From contig DAAV01000048.1 of NCBI GenBank assembly GCA_001701295.1, positions 27,841 through 38,185 of the forward strand: a DNA stretch of 10,345 nucleotides. The letters run 5' to 3'. The DNA is from Bacteroidales bacterium H10. Its GTDB lineage: Bacteria > Bacteroidota > Bacteroidia > Bacteroidales > Muribaculaceae. Positions 1 through 6,569 of the stretch are shown here, one piece after another. The position numbers were made by a program, and so were the translations under genes. The notes beneath the pieces were generated by a model, which worked only from the letters and a program-made list of their open reading frames with translations, was not told where the DNA came from and did no database searches. The first letter of the stretch is position 1; every line of letters begins with the position of its first letter.

Positions 1-15
1 CCGGATTAACCAATC

Positions 16-483
16 ATGCTATTTTTAATGACAAACGGAACCATAGAAAGATTTTTAGAGTCGGGCGCGTTGAAGCTCCCGGCCATCATCAGACCGAGAC
101 TCGAAAACAGGACTGCCCGTGAGGTATATGATGATTACGCACTGCTTGACTTCTCTCTTCCTGAAGCTCTTGCTTTCGAGGATTTCTGCAGTGAACTGAG
201 CGAGTCTTACGGCACCATCGAGCTTTACCGTCACTGGCGCTCGGAAGACACCGCGTACGGCCAGTCGGTGTGCGCCTTTCAGGAACCCGGCACCGGCGTG
301 ATGTTTCAGATTTGCGCCACTACAAATTCCTGCGGGAAAATCACCGGAGTTGATGTGAAGCTGTACTTCTCTCTCGAAAGGATGCTTGCAGAGCTGCGTG
401 AGACGCTCCGCAGAGCCGCAGTGCAATCCGGCAAGTTCGCATACCGCATATCGGAAGAAGAACTGCTGAGTTATTTCCTCTGA
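16..483 (+). CDS. Hypothetical protein, first gene of small-gene operon
   Basis: A 155-codon gene of unknown function. An in-frame TAA at 7-9 shows that the gene is complete at its 5' end. It can start at ATG 16 or at ATG 28 (giving MTNGTIERF, 151 aa); neither has a Shine-Dalgarno sequence, so the start is uncertain. The product looks soluble, with no signal peptide or membrane segment. It mixes acidic helical stretches with a central beta-rich, Gly/Cys-containing part (around residues 85-120) and ends in a helical Arg/Glu-rich tail. Its TGA stop (481-483) shares its A with the ATG of the next gene (TGATG), the arrangement of translationally coupled genes. I do not recognise the family. Its position at the head of a same-strand block leading to a relaxase suggests an accessory gene of a mobile element, which is inference only. 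Confidence 0.7.
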   Translation: MLFLMTNGTIERFLESGALKLPAIIRPRLENRTAREVYDDYALLDFSLPEALAFEDFCSELSESYGTIELYRHWRSEDTAYGQSVCAFQEPGTGVMFQICATTNSCGKITGVDVKLYFSLERMLAELRETLRRAAVQSGKFAYRISEEELLSYFL

Positions 484-836
484 TGACGGATGCCCTTGCC
501 AACCACCTGATAGAAGTCATCGACTGGCACAGGACATGGATAAAGGCTGTTGATTTCGGCTCATTCCGTAACGGAGTGACCGTAAATGATGCGTCGATAA
601 TGAAAGTCACTTCAAAGGTCTTTCGCCTTGAAGTCAGGATAGGTCTTTACGGATACAGGCGCGGAACGATAATATCAATACCGGAAGACCGGATTGACAA
701 GGCTATATCCGATTGTTCCGGCCATGACGGTTCGATGATTGCACGGATCAACACTCTTTCCCTGACATTCAATGATGTCAATATGATTTTCTCCAAAGCC
801 TCGTGGGGAACACTCGAATTAGAACTTGAGGCGTAA
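483..836 (+). CDS. Hypothetical protein, coupled to preceding gene
   Basis: A 117-aa protein of unknown function. It starts at ATG 483, overlapping the upstream TGA by one base, so translation is probably coupled to that gene. The N-terminal stretch (residues 1-25) is amphipathic and helical. The middle and C-terminal parts alternate hydrophobic and charged residues in a way that suggests a small alpha/beta or beta-rich domain. There is no signal peptide, membrane span or cysteine cluster. The next gene's ATG follows 19 nt after the stop. The coding case rests on the length, the overlap with its neighbour and the shared strand; no family was recognised. Confidence 0.68.
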   Translation: MTDALANHLIEVIDWHRTWIKAVDFGSFRNGVTVNDASIMKVTSKVFRLEVRIGLYGYRRGTIISIPEDRIDKAISDCSGHDGSMIARINTLSLTFNDVNMIFSKASWGTLELELEA

Positions 837-855
837 CAAGACAAAGATTACCAAT

Positions 856-1350
856 ATGCAAATGTTCCTTCATTTTTATCCGGCAATAGTCACCATGCTG
901 TCGATGTTCTTCTATCGCCGTGACACACCGGGGATGCAGAAGTTCTATCGCCGGATGACGTTCAGCCTGTCGGCACGCAAACTTTTCGTATCGCTCCTGA
1001 TGCTGCTTATGCTCTCCTTCAACTTCTGCTATCTGCAGAGTTACGGAGTGAACTGGGCCCTCGGAGTGGGTACAGTCCTATGCCTTTCGATGTTCTCTTT
1101 CCGCATAACTGAACGCAGCATCTTCTGGCTGCAGACCCGCCTCGGCATTGGACTTGGATTCATAGCCATGCTGACCTGCGTTGTCGAACCGGCGATATGG
1201 CCTCTCTCAATGAATCTCTACATATTCTCCATCGGTTCGGTCTTCTATCCGTCGGAAGAACTGATGCGGCAACTGAAGTCGCCGGAGAATTTTTCCAGAT
1301 ATACCGCTTGTGCGAATAGCACTCTTATATCAGGATACTATTCGCGTTGA
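856..1350 (+). CDS. Small multi-span inner-membrane protein
   Basis: A 164-aa polytopic membrane protein of unknown function, counted from ATG 856. The frame is open back to a TTG at 826, but that start would overlap the preceding gene and the ATG is the better choice. Hydrophobic segments lie at about residues 4-20, 42-60, 66-82, 97-118 and 118-131, so four or five transmembrane helices are likely. Basic loops (RRDTPGMQKFYRR; FRITER) would face the cytoplasm. The last 30 residues are polar. There is no recognisable catalytic motif. Small membrane proteins of this kind occur among conjugation genes of Bacteroidales elements, but I see no motif that assigns this one to a transfer complex. The stop codon overlaps the TTG start proposed for the next small ORF. 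Confidence 0.65.
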   Translation: MQMFLHFYPAIVTMLSMFFYRRDTPGMQKFYRRMTFSLSARKLFVSLLMLLMLSFNFCYLQSYGVNWALGVGTVLCLSMFSFRITERSIFWLQTRLGIGLGFIAMLTCVVEPAIWPLSMNLYIFSIGSVFYPSEELMRQLKSPENFSRYTACANSTLISGYYSR

Positions 1351-1541
1351 CTCCGGAGGGTTATCGTTCTGCAAAGTTAATCGCCGCATCCGGTTACTCT
1401 CCAAAACAGGCCGACGGTCTCGCAGAGATTTTGGTTCGTAAGATACGGCAACTTGTATGGCAGAAAACAACCCGTTTCCCGAAGCCAATGAGAATGGTTC
1501 TCGAAGGTGAGGGAAACAATAAATCCCAGCACTATGGATAA
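1347..1541 (+). CDS. Possible small helical protein with TTG start
   Basis: A 64-codon ORF that fills the gap between two more certain genes. Its proposed TTG start (1347) overlaps the TGA of the membrane-protein gene by three bases, and its TAA (1539-1541) overlaps the next gene's ATG (1534) by eight. This fit within an operon is the main argument that it is real. The middle (YSPKQADGLAEILVRKIRQL) reads as a plausible amphipathic helix, and the product is basic. Against it: there is no ATG start, it is short, and a promoter-like sequence lies on the opposite strand within it (about 1371-1379). It could instead be an untranslated spacer or a gene remnant. Confidence 0.45.
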   Translation: MTPEGYRSAKLIAASGYSPKQADGLAEILVRKIRQLVWQKTTRFPKPMRMVLEGEGNNKSQHYG

Positions 1542-1911
1542 AGAATATGTAATGCAGATTGCGGACACTATCCGCCAACAGTTGCTCGCCACCACGCCCA
1601 TGAACGTAATATGGTCATGGGGCGCACTCCACGGCTTCTTCGCCACCGAACACAAGGATATGGCAACTCTTATGTTCAAAGTGAACGGCAGGCTTTTCAA
1701 GGGAGACGTGTTAATCTCCTACAACGAGATGGACTATTACGAAATCTATCTCCAGGACGAAAACGGCATCCGGCTTGCTCACCCTGAGGTGTATTTCGAC
1801 CAGCTCGGAGACATCATAGACGAGACCATCGAGCGCGGAACCAATGCCGCAGAATACAACGCTTTCTGCGAGGCTGAGAAAGTAAAGCTGATGCGCGGAA
1901 AGATTGGCTGA
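1534..1911 (+). CDS. Hypothetical protein, last gene of small-gene operon
   Basis: A 125-aa soluble, acidic protein of unknown function, starting at ATG 1534 (MDKEYVMQIAD). The frame extends upstream to GTG 1507, giving nine more codons, but the ATG is the more likely start. Residues 1-45 are helical and rich in Trp/Met/His (NVIWSWGALHGFF). Residues 45-90 look like beta strands (TLMFKVNGRLFKGDVLISYN, then YYEIYLQDENG). The C-terminus is an acidic then basic helix. The pattern suggests one compact alpha/beta domain. It is the last gene of the 16-1911 block and is followed 60 nt later by a terminator hairpin. I do not recognise the family and assign no function. Confidence 0.72.
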   Translation: MDKEYVMQIADTIRQQLLATTPMNVIWSWGALHGFFATEHKDMATLMFKVNGRLFKGDVLISYNEMDYYEIYLQDENGIRLAHPEVYFDQLGDIIDETIERGTNAAEYNAFCEAEKVKLMRGKIG

Positions 1912-1929
1912 ACTTGATGCGGAGACACA

Positions 1930-1963
1930 GGATGCCACCGACCGGCTACGGCACGGGGCATCC
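1930..1963. repeat. Inverted repeat downstream of the operon
   Basis: GGATGCC (1930-1936) and GGCATCC (1957-1963) form a perfect 7-bp inverted repeat around a GC-rich 20-nt loop, in the untranslated tail of the 16-1911 operon. With no T-run directly after it, this is more likely an mRNA-stabilising hairpin or an upstream partner of the following terminator than a terminator itself. It may also be chance. Confidence 0.3.
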
Positions 1964-1970
1964 ATGCTCT

Positions 1971-1998
1971 CTGCTGCTGACAGCGGCAGTCCATTTTT
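1971..1998 (+). terminator. Intrinsic terminator of the small-gene operon
   Basis: CTGCTGC (1971-1977) pairs with GCGGCAG (1983-1989), with one G-T wobble, around the 5-nt loop TGACA. TCCA and then five T residues (1994-1998) follow. It lies 60 nt after the stop codon at 1911 and before the winged-helix gene, so it most likely separates two transcription units. The T-run is short and begins a few bases after the stem. Confidence 0.55.
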
Positions 1999-2068
1999 AT
2001 CCCTTCCATTAAGACAGTTACCTCTTATAATTTGATAATAAACCTCTATTCAATTACCACATCTCTCA

Positions 2069-2911
2069 ATGACCAAAACCAAGTATAACCGCCAGACGCC
2101 CCACAGCCGCCTATGGAACGTGAGGCTCACACCGGAGATTCTGGACTACCTCGCAGTACCTACCAAGTTCGGTGCTTCGAGGCTCAGTGCCTATCTTTAC
2201 CTTCTGCACAATGTCGCGGAAACAAAGACCCCTTATAAGCCTGCCTATGGACAGACATTCAATCTGGAAACCGGCCAGCTCGTAATCTTGATTACAGACC
2301 TTGCCGACCGTTGGAACTGGGCACGCGAGACAGTGCGCAAGTTCTTCGACCAGCTTGAGGTTTTCGGACTTCTGTCGAAGACACCTCTTGACCGCTGTTC
2401 TCTCGTTACCATGACGATGGACTGGCCGGATGCCGCATACGCCCCTGCCTTCATTATGCCGCAGGTACCGTTCAAGGTGCCGGAACCGCTTGCTGACAAG
2501 TTGGACGAATGGCTTGACGGCAATATAACCGATTCCGAACTTGTAGAGACAATCGTAGAAACGCTCGAATCCTTTGACAAGGAAGACGATGATGCTTATT
2601 CGCACAAGATTATCTCCTTACAGTATTCACTGATTCGGCAGATGATTGGGAAATGGCATAACCGCCCGGCAGAGCTTCCCGAAACGGCTGACTCTTGTAG
2701 CATCGAGTGCCTTGGACGCATCTTCAATGTGTATTTATCCGGCAACTGGTCGGACTGGCTCCGTCTCCTTAAGGGTTACAGTCCCGGTCTCCACCATGAG
2801 ACATCCGTTATCAAAGCGGTCAAAGAATCATCCTCTATTACGGATGCCCGGTCTGCGCTCGACGGATTCTTCAACCATTTGAAAGTCGATTTCATCAAGG
2901 ACAGCCTCTAA
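2069..2911 (+). CDS. Winged-helix DNA-binding protein, putative replication or mobilization regulator
   Basis: A 280-aa protein with a probable winged helix-turn-helix near the N-terminus. Residues 35-118 read as a helix (SRLSAYLYLLHNVA), the strand and turn FNLETGQLVILITDLADRWN, a recognition helix (WARETVRKFFDQLEVFGLL) and a wing ending TMTMDW. The series 'GQ - ELA/DLA - W.W.R.TV..F...L...G' is common to replication-initiator and phage-type wHTH proteins. The remaining 160 residues are acidic and helical with no motif I can name. It starts at ATG 2069, after the upstream terminator; a loose -7-like TTTG (2031-2034) lies in the leader, without a perfect promoter match. It sits directly before the oriT-like region and the relaxase, so a role in replication, oriT binding or regulation of mobilization is plausible. 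DNA binding is inferred from sequence only. Confidence 0.72.
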   Translation: MTKTKYNRQTPHSRLWNVRLTPEILDYLAVPTKFGASRLSAYLYLLHNVAETKTPYKPAYGQTFNLETGQLVILITDLADRWNWARETVRKFFDQLEVFGLLSKTPLDRCSLVTMTMDWPDAAYAPAFIMPQVPFKVPEPLADKLDEWLDGNITDSELVETIVETLESFDKEDDDAYSHKIISLQYSLIRQMIGKWHNRPAELPETADSCSIECLGRIFNVYLSGNWSDWLRLLKGYSPGLHHETSVIKAVKESSSITDARSALDGFFNHLKVDFIKDSL

Positions 2912-3210
2912 AACGTGCCTTGCTTGCTTCCGGTAATAGCGGATACCCGAAGGTTGCAGGAGGCCATTCCGAGCCTCTCTGACGTGCGCTGTGCGCCTCT
3001 CCGGGTATATGCCTGACCGATTCCCGTGGTCATCGTCCAGGTCGGCTTATAGACAACGCGCTTGCGCGAAGTTGCCGGATTGTGAACCACCCGGGTAGCC
3101 TAATACCCCCCTCGGATTGAAAATCCTCGGAGAGTTGCCGTATCCGGCAGGCTGTTACGAGCAAGCTCGGCCCTTTTAGAACTGCGTTTAACACTCTAAT
3201 TTACACTTAT
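2912..3210 (+). other. Structured non-coding region, candidate oriT
   Basis: This 299-nt non-coding gap directly upstream of the relaxase gene is unusually rich in G+C and short inverted repeats for a Bacteroidales spacer. Visible pairs are ATACCCG 2943-2949 with CGGGTAT 3002-3008; GAGGC 2960-2964 with GCCTC 2973-2977; GCC-T-GACC 3011-3018 with GGTCGGC 3040-3046; CGCGC-TT-GCGCG 3057-3068; ACCCGGGT 3089-3096; GGGTA 3093-3097 with TACCC 3104-3108; GGATT 3114-3118 with AATCC 3122-3126 or nearby; TGCCG-TATC-CGGCA 3136-3149; and CGAGC-AA-GCTCG 3158-3169. MobV relaxases generally nick an inverted-repeat oriT just upstream of their own gene, so oriT is the leading interpretation. A structured leader RNA is the alternative. 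I could not locate the nick site. Confidence 0.5.
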
Positions 3211-4674
3211 ATGGCTAAACAGGTAATTGACTTCCATGCCTCGGCAGGAATGTCAACCAATCAGTCCAACGAGCATCAACGGCGTTGGTCTGACAGAAGC
3301 TGGAATGTTGCCGTCAAGGGCGGCAACTATGACCGCACCCGGGCGCATCTCAATTTTGAGGTGGCCCGGGGAGGTGTAGTACAACCGATAGATCAGACAA
3401 AGAGTATTCCCCGGCGCATCAAGGAGACGCTTGCGGAACGGGGAATAATCGACCCTAATGAGGAAATGAAGCGTAAAGGAAAGGAGCCTAATCGCCGAAC
3501 CGTTGTCAATATCATCTTCGGAGGAAGCCGGGACCGGATGCACCGTCTGGCTTTCGGCAATCAGATAGTTGATTTGGAACATGGTGCGGACAATTCATCC
3601 ATCACCAGATGTAAAGACATCGAAAATTGGGCCAAAGACATTTACAGATTCGCATGTGATAAATGGGGCGAAGAGAATATCGTTGGTTTCTATGTCCATC
3701 TGGACGAGAAAAATCCGCACATCCATTGCACCGTGTTGCCAATCACGCCTCGTAATAAATTTTCGTTCAAGGAATTGTTTGCGGGTAAAGATAAAATCGA
3801 GTTCAAGGAACGCACTCTCCGGCTTCATAATGAGCTTGCCGCAGTTAACGAGCGATGGGGACTTGGCCGTGGTCAAAGCATCATGGAGACAGGTGCCCGT
3901 CACCGGACTTCCGAGGAATATCGCAGGGAACTACGTCAGGAGTGTAACGACCTGGAACTTCAGATTAGCGACAGGCACGAGACATTGAAGGAGCTGTATG
4001 CGGATATCCGTAAGGCGGAGAAACGCTGCAAGGGTCTCAATACTATGATCGGCAATCTTGAGACACGCGAGGCAGACCTCAATGACCAGATTGACCGACT
4101 GGAATCTGACATCGAATCAGGGAACGGCGATGCCGAAGAACTGCGTCAACGCATTGCAGACCTTAATGGTGAACTCCGTGCCACCGAATCATCACTTGAA
4201 GACAAACGACAAAAACTCAAGACCGCCGACCGGCAGCTCGCACAGCTTCAGGATGAATTGAAGTCTGTCAACGAGAAACGCTCCAATGCGCTGAGAGAAT
4301 ACCACAATTTCACGGAGAAGAACCAGGAGCAGATGCGCATGAGACTGACGGATGCCGTGTTCGGAAGATCTGTTGTCGATATGCGCTCTCTGCTGGCGGC
4401 AATGACGCCGGAACAGAAAGCCGGCTTCGACGGGGAATTTCTCATGGCAATGGCGGAGAAGCCCAACGAGATTCTGAAATGCGCGATGTATCTGTTCGCC
4501 GGGTATCTCGACGGGGCAATTCAGTTCGCCAAGGGAAGCGGCGGCGGTGGCTCTGCGTCCGACCTTCCGTGGGGCCGCGATCCGAATGAGGATGACCGTC
4601 GCTTTGCCTACCGTTGCATGATGCAGGCGCACAAGATGCTCCGTCCGGCGCCCAAGCAGGTAAAACGACATTGA
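3211..4674 (+). CDS. mobV: MobV/Pre-type relaxase (plasmid recombination enzyme family)
   Basis: This 487-aa relaxase would nick one strand at oriT and stay bound to the DNA end to start mobilization. The MobV/Pre (Mob_Pre) motifs are visible: an N-terminal His/Arg motif I in NEHQRRW (residues 20-26), motif II NYDRTRAHLN (39-48), and the metal-binding histidine motif III HLDEKNPHIH (163-172). The catalytic N-terminal domain runs to about residue 225. It is followed by a long heptad-rich, highly charged coiled coil (about 233-365), typical of MobV proteins and thought to support oligomerisation or coupling, and by a C-terminal region with a Gly-rich linker (KGSGGGGSAS, 441-450). It starts at ATG 3211 and has no Shine-Dalgarno sequence. 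No type IV coupling protein or mating-pore gene is visible, so the element is probably mobilizable rather than self-transferring, unless those genes lie outside the window. The symbol follows the family name. Confidence 0.93.
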   Translation: MAKQVIDFHASAGMSTNQSNEHQRRWSDRSWNVAVKGGNYDRTRAHLNFEVARGGVVQPIDQTKSIPRRIKETLAERGIIDPNEEMKRKGKEPNRRTVVNIIFGGSRDRMHRLAFGNQIVDLEHGADNSSITRCKDIENWAKDIYRFACDKWGEENIVGFYVHLDEKNPHIHCTVLPITPRNKFSFKELFAGKDKIEFKERTLRLHNELAAVNERWGLGRGQSIMETGARHRTSEEYRRELRQECNDLELQISDRHETLKELYADIRKAEKRCKGLNTMIGNLETREADLNDQIDRLESDIESGNGDAEELRQRIADLNGELRATESSLEDKRQKLKTADRQLAQLQDELKSVNEKRSNALREYHNFTEKNQEQMRMRLTDAVFGRSVVDMRSLLAAMTPEQKAGFDGEFLMAMAEKPNEILKCAMYLFAGYLDGAIQFAKGSGGGGSASDLPWGRDPNEDDRRFAYRCMMQAHKMLRPAPKQVKRH

Positions 4675-4756
4675 CAATGAATGAGTGCCGGAAAGTAGTG
4701 CCGATTTCATGATACATATAAAGCGACTTAAATAATCGTCCGATTCATAGAGGATA

Positions 4757-4788
4757 TTTCGCTGTCGCATCTTTTATGTTTTCCTTTG
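4757..4788 (+). promoter_or_regulatory. Probable promoter of the OmpA-family gene
   Basis: TTTC (4757-4760), a 20-nt spacer and TTCCTTTG (4781-4788) approximate the Bacteroides TTTG / TAnnTTTG promoter, with one mismatch in each box. The spacing is right, and transcription would begin roughly 15-20 nt before ATG 4813. The long relaxase-to-OmpA gap supports a separate start. Confidence 0.4.
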
Positions 4789-4812
4789 CACTCAAATTTC
4801 AAAACCAATCAG

Positions 4813-6315
4813 ATGAAACACAAACTTTACATACTCTCAGTCGCTCTGATGGCAAGTGCCGTCAGTTCAGACGCTTTCGCTTACGTCCAAACATCCCGGA
4901 CACATCCCGATGATGTCATGGAGCTTATCTACAAACCGTCAGTCTCATATAACAAGGATGTGGTCGAGTCTCCCGGATGGAAAGGCAACTGGTTCATCGG
5001 AGCCGACGGCGGCATCAACGCTTTCCTTGGCACCCCTATGGGATGCAATGACCTCGGCGGCCGTATCAAGGGGCAGTTCGGCATCAACGCCGGCAAGTGG
5101 TTCACTCCGACTGTAGGCAGCAGGCTGTCATTTAACGGTTACTGGCTCTCCAGTCCCGAAAGCAAAACCCAAACCGGATGGGGCGTATCCTCCGAAATCC
5201 TATGGAATCTCACGAACTCTCTGTATGGCAACCATGACAAGACTCGCTTCGGTCTGATTCCGTATCTCGGTGTGGGGATGTTCCACAACAGACAGGCACA
5301 GACAAATCCTTTTGCCCTAAGCTATGGTGTCATAGCCCAATACGGACTTACTTCCAGACTGAAGCTGAATCTCGAATTAGGCTGCAAGACCACATTCTCT
5401 GACTTCGACGGATTCGGAACGGCAAACCGTTTCGGTGGTGACAACATATTGTCTCTGTCTGCCGGAGTATCTTTCACACTGGGCAGTCCGGGATTCCGCA
5501 AGGTCATTGATGCCAGACCTGTGATGCTGGATAACTCGCGTCTGCGGGAACTATGCCTTTCACTCTCGGATGAGAATGGCAGGTTGTCGCGTAAATCTTC
5601 AAGCGATGACCGTATCGTTGCCGAATTGAAGAAGATTCTGGAGATTGAAGGTCTGCTCTCCCGGTATGGCAATATCTTAAATCAGGAATATGACAAGGAC
5701 AATACCGTCAGTCATTACCCGGTCAATGATTATTCCGGTCTTAACAGCCTTCGCGCAAGGCTCAAGGGTGCTAAGAATGATTACAGTTCCAAAATGCTCA
5801 GGGACATTGAAGATCTTGATGGAATTGATGATGAGACTGACTACATCGACAGCCTGATCAATGGTGAGCCTACCGATTCAATAGCCGGATTAGGATTTGC
5901 CGGTAATGGTAGTGCCTCCTCGGATTCAGTTGCCGTATTGAATAATGACAATTATCTGGCACTCATTCAGTCCGGGAAGAAATGCATAGGCAGTCCGATA
6001 TTCTTCTTCTTTGACCTCGGAACAACTAATCTGACCGATAAGTCTCAGCTTGTAAATCTCGATGAGATTGCCCGTGTCGCCAAACAGTATGGACTTACTC
6101 TGCGAGTGACCGGCGCCGCTGACAGCGAAACCGGAACCGGTGAAATCAATCACCGACTCGGCAACGAACGTGCCGATTATATCATCAGTCAGCTTCATCA
6201 ACGAGGCATCAACACCTCCCTCATAACCAAAATCAACCAAGGCGGCATCGACCGTTTCAATCCCGGCGAAGCCAACCGCCACTGCAAGATAGAACTATTT
6301 CTTACTGCCAGATAA
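4813..6315 (+). CDS. OmpA-family outer-membrane protein with beta-barrel and peptidoglycan-binding domain
   Basis: A 500-aa exported protein. ATG 4813 is chosen over the upstream in-frame TTG 4786 because it places a clean signal peptide at the start: basic MKHK, a hydrophobic core, then AFA with cleavage after Ala23. Residues 57-225 show alternating hydrophobic strands with aromatic girdles (WFIGADGGINAF; LSLSAGVSFTLG), typical of an eight-strand-type outer-membrane barrel. A polar, Asp/Ser-rich linker spans about 230-390. The OmpA C-terminal domain (about 394-498) keeps the peptidoglycan-contact pair Asp437 (TGAADSETG) and Arg453 (NERADYI), with one extra residue between them compared with E. 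coli OmpA by my count. It would tie the outer membrane to the cell wall. It lies 138 nt after the relaxase and has its own probable promoter and terminator. A role in mobilization, surface exclusion or adhesion is possible but not shown. Confidence 0.88.
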   Translation: MKHKLYILSVALMASAVSSDAFAYVQTSRTHPDDVMELIYKPSVSYNKDVVESPGWKGNWFIGADGGINAFLGTPMGCNDLGGRIKGQFGINAGKWFTPTVGSRLSFNGYWLSSPESKTQTGWGVSSEILWNLTNSLYGNHDKTRFGLIPYLGVGMFHNRQAQTNPFALSYGVIAQYGLTSRLKLNLELGCKTTFSDFDGFGTANRFGGDNILSLSAGVSFTLGSPGFRKVIDARPVMLDNSRLRELCLSLSDENGRLSRKSSSDDRIVAELKKILEIEGLLSRYGNILNQEYDKDNTVSHYPVNDYSGLNSLRARLKGAKNDYSSKMLRDIEDLDGIDDETDYIDSLINGEPTDSIAGLGFAGNGSASSDSVAVLNNDNYLALIQSGKKCIGSPIFFFFDLGTTNLTDKSQLVNLDEIARVAKQYGLTLRVTGAADSETGTGEINHRLGNERADYIISQLHQRGINTSLITKINQGGIDRFNPGEANRHCKIELFLTAR

Positions 6316-6357
6316 AACTACTTTTTCATAATTGGAATTACTAATGGTTAAAATGCG

Positions 6358-6394
6358 AAGCAGCTCGACCGTGAGGCCGGGCTGCTTTGTTTCG
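6358..6394. terminator. Strong, probably bidirectional intrinsic terminator
   Basis: AAGCAGC (6358-6364) pairs with GCTGCTT (6381-6387). The stem continues inward through TCGACC / GGCCGG (one wobble and one A-C mismatch) to a GTGA loop, about 12 pairs in all. TGTTTCGTT follows on the plus strand, 42 nt after the OmpA gene's stop. On the minus strand the same stem is followed by CGCATTTTAA, so it can also end the HU transcript arriving from the other side. Confidence 0.75.
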
Positions 6395-6405
6395 TTACCA
6401 TTTGT

Positions 6406-6420
6406 GGGATTGTCAATCCC
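6406..6420. repeat. Perfect inverted repeat at the end of the small ORF
   Basis: GGGATTG-T-CAATCCC is a perfect 7+7 inverted repeat with a one-base centre. It overlaps the stop codon (6413-6415) of the 51-aa ORF. As RNA it would fold as GGGAT/ATCCC with a TGTCA loop, and no T-run follows. It may add to the bidirectional terminator or protect the mRNA 3' end; a protein-binding site cannot be excluded. Confidence 0.35.
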
Positions 6421-6568
6421 AATCGTTAAGAGATTCTATATATCTGTCAACATCAAATATAGCAACATATTTACTGCGTTTCTCCTGACATTCAGAGCAG
6501 TTGCAAGTATCTGATTGGATATGGACGGTTTCTACCGTTGACTTTTCTTCATTAATTCCTTCTTCCAT
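6413..6568 (-). CDS. 51-aa acidic protein with Cys cluster, coupled to HU gene
   Basis: A small ORF beginning at ATG 6568, one base after the HU gene's TGA (6572-6570), so coupled translation is likely. The product (MEEGINEEKS...) is acidic, with a CNCSEC cluster (CxCxxC) near residues 22-27, then a basic turn and a C-terminal YIESLNDWD. Three close cysteines could bind zinc or iron, but there is no fourth ligand of a classical zinc finger. The frame is open further upstream inside the HU gene, but the ATG after the HU stop is the natural start. Evidence for expression is positional; no family was recognised. Confidence 0.5.
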   Translation of the reverse strand: MEEGINEEKSTVETVHIQSDTCNCSECQEKRSKYVAIFDVDRYIESLNDWD

Positions 6569-6569
6569 A

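Noticed and set aside
1312..1345. 8-bp inverted repeat GCGAATAG / CTATTCGC at the end of the membrane-protein gene
   Set aside because: It lies in coding sequence with an 18-nt loop and no T-run. A few repeats of this size are expected by chance in 10 kb, and the loop is too short for an invertible promoter.
2908..3090. 60-codon minus-strand ORF in the oriT-like region
   Set aside because: It is short, overlaps the structured region, has no start signal, and its translation shows no domain. It is best explained as chance in GC-rich sequence.
4786..4812. TTG 4786 as start of the OmpA-family gene
   Set aside because: The TTG overlaps the putative -7 element and would put nine polar residues before the signal peptide; ATG 4813 gives a clean signal sequence.
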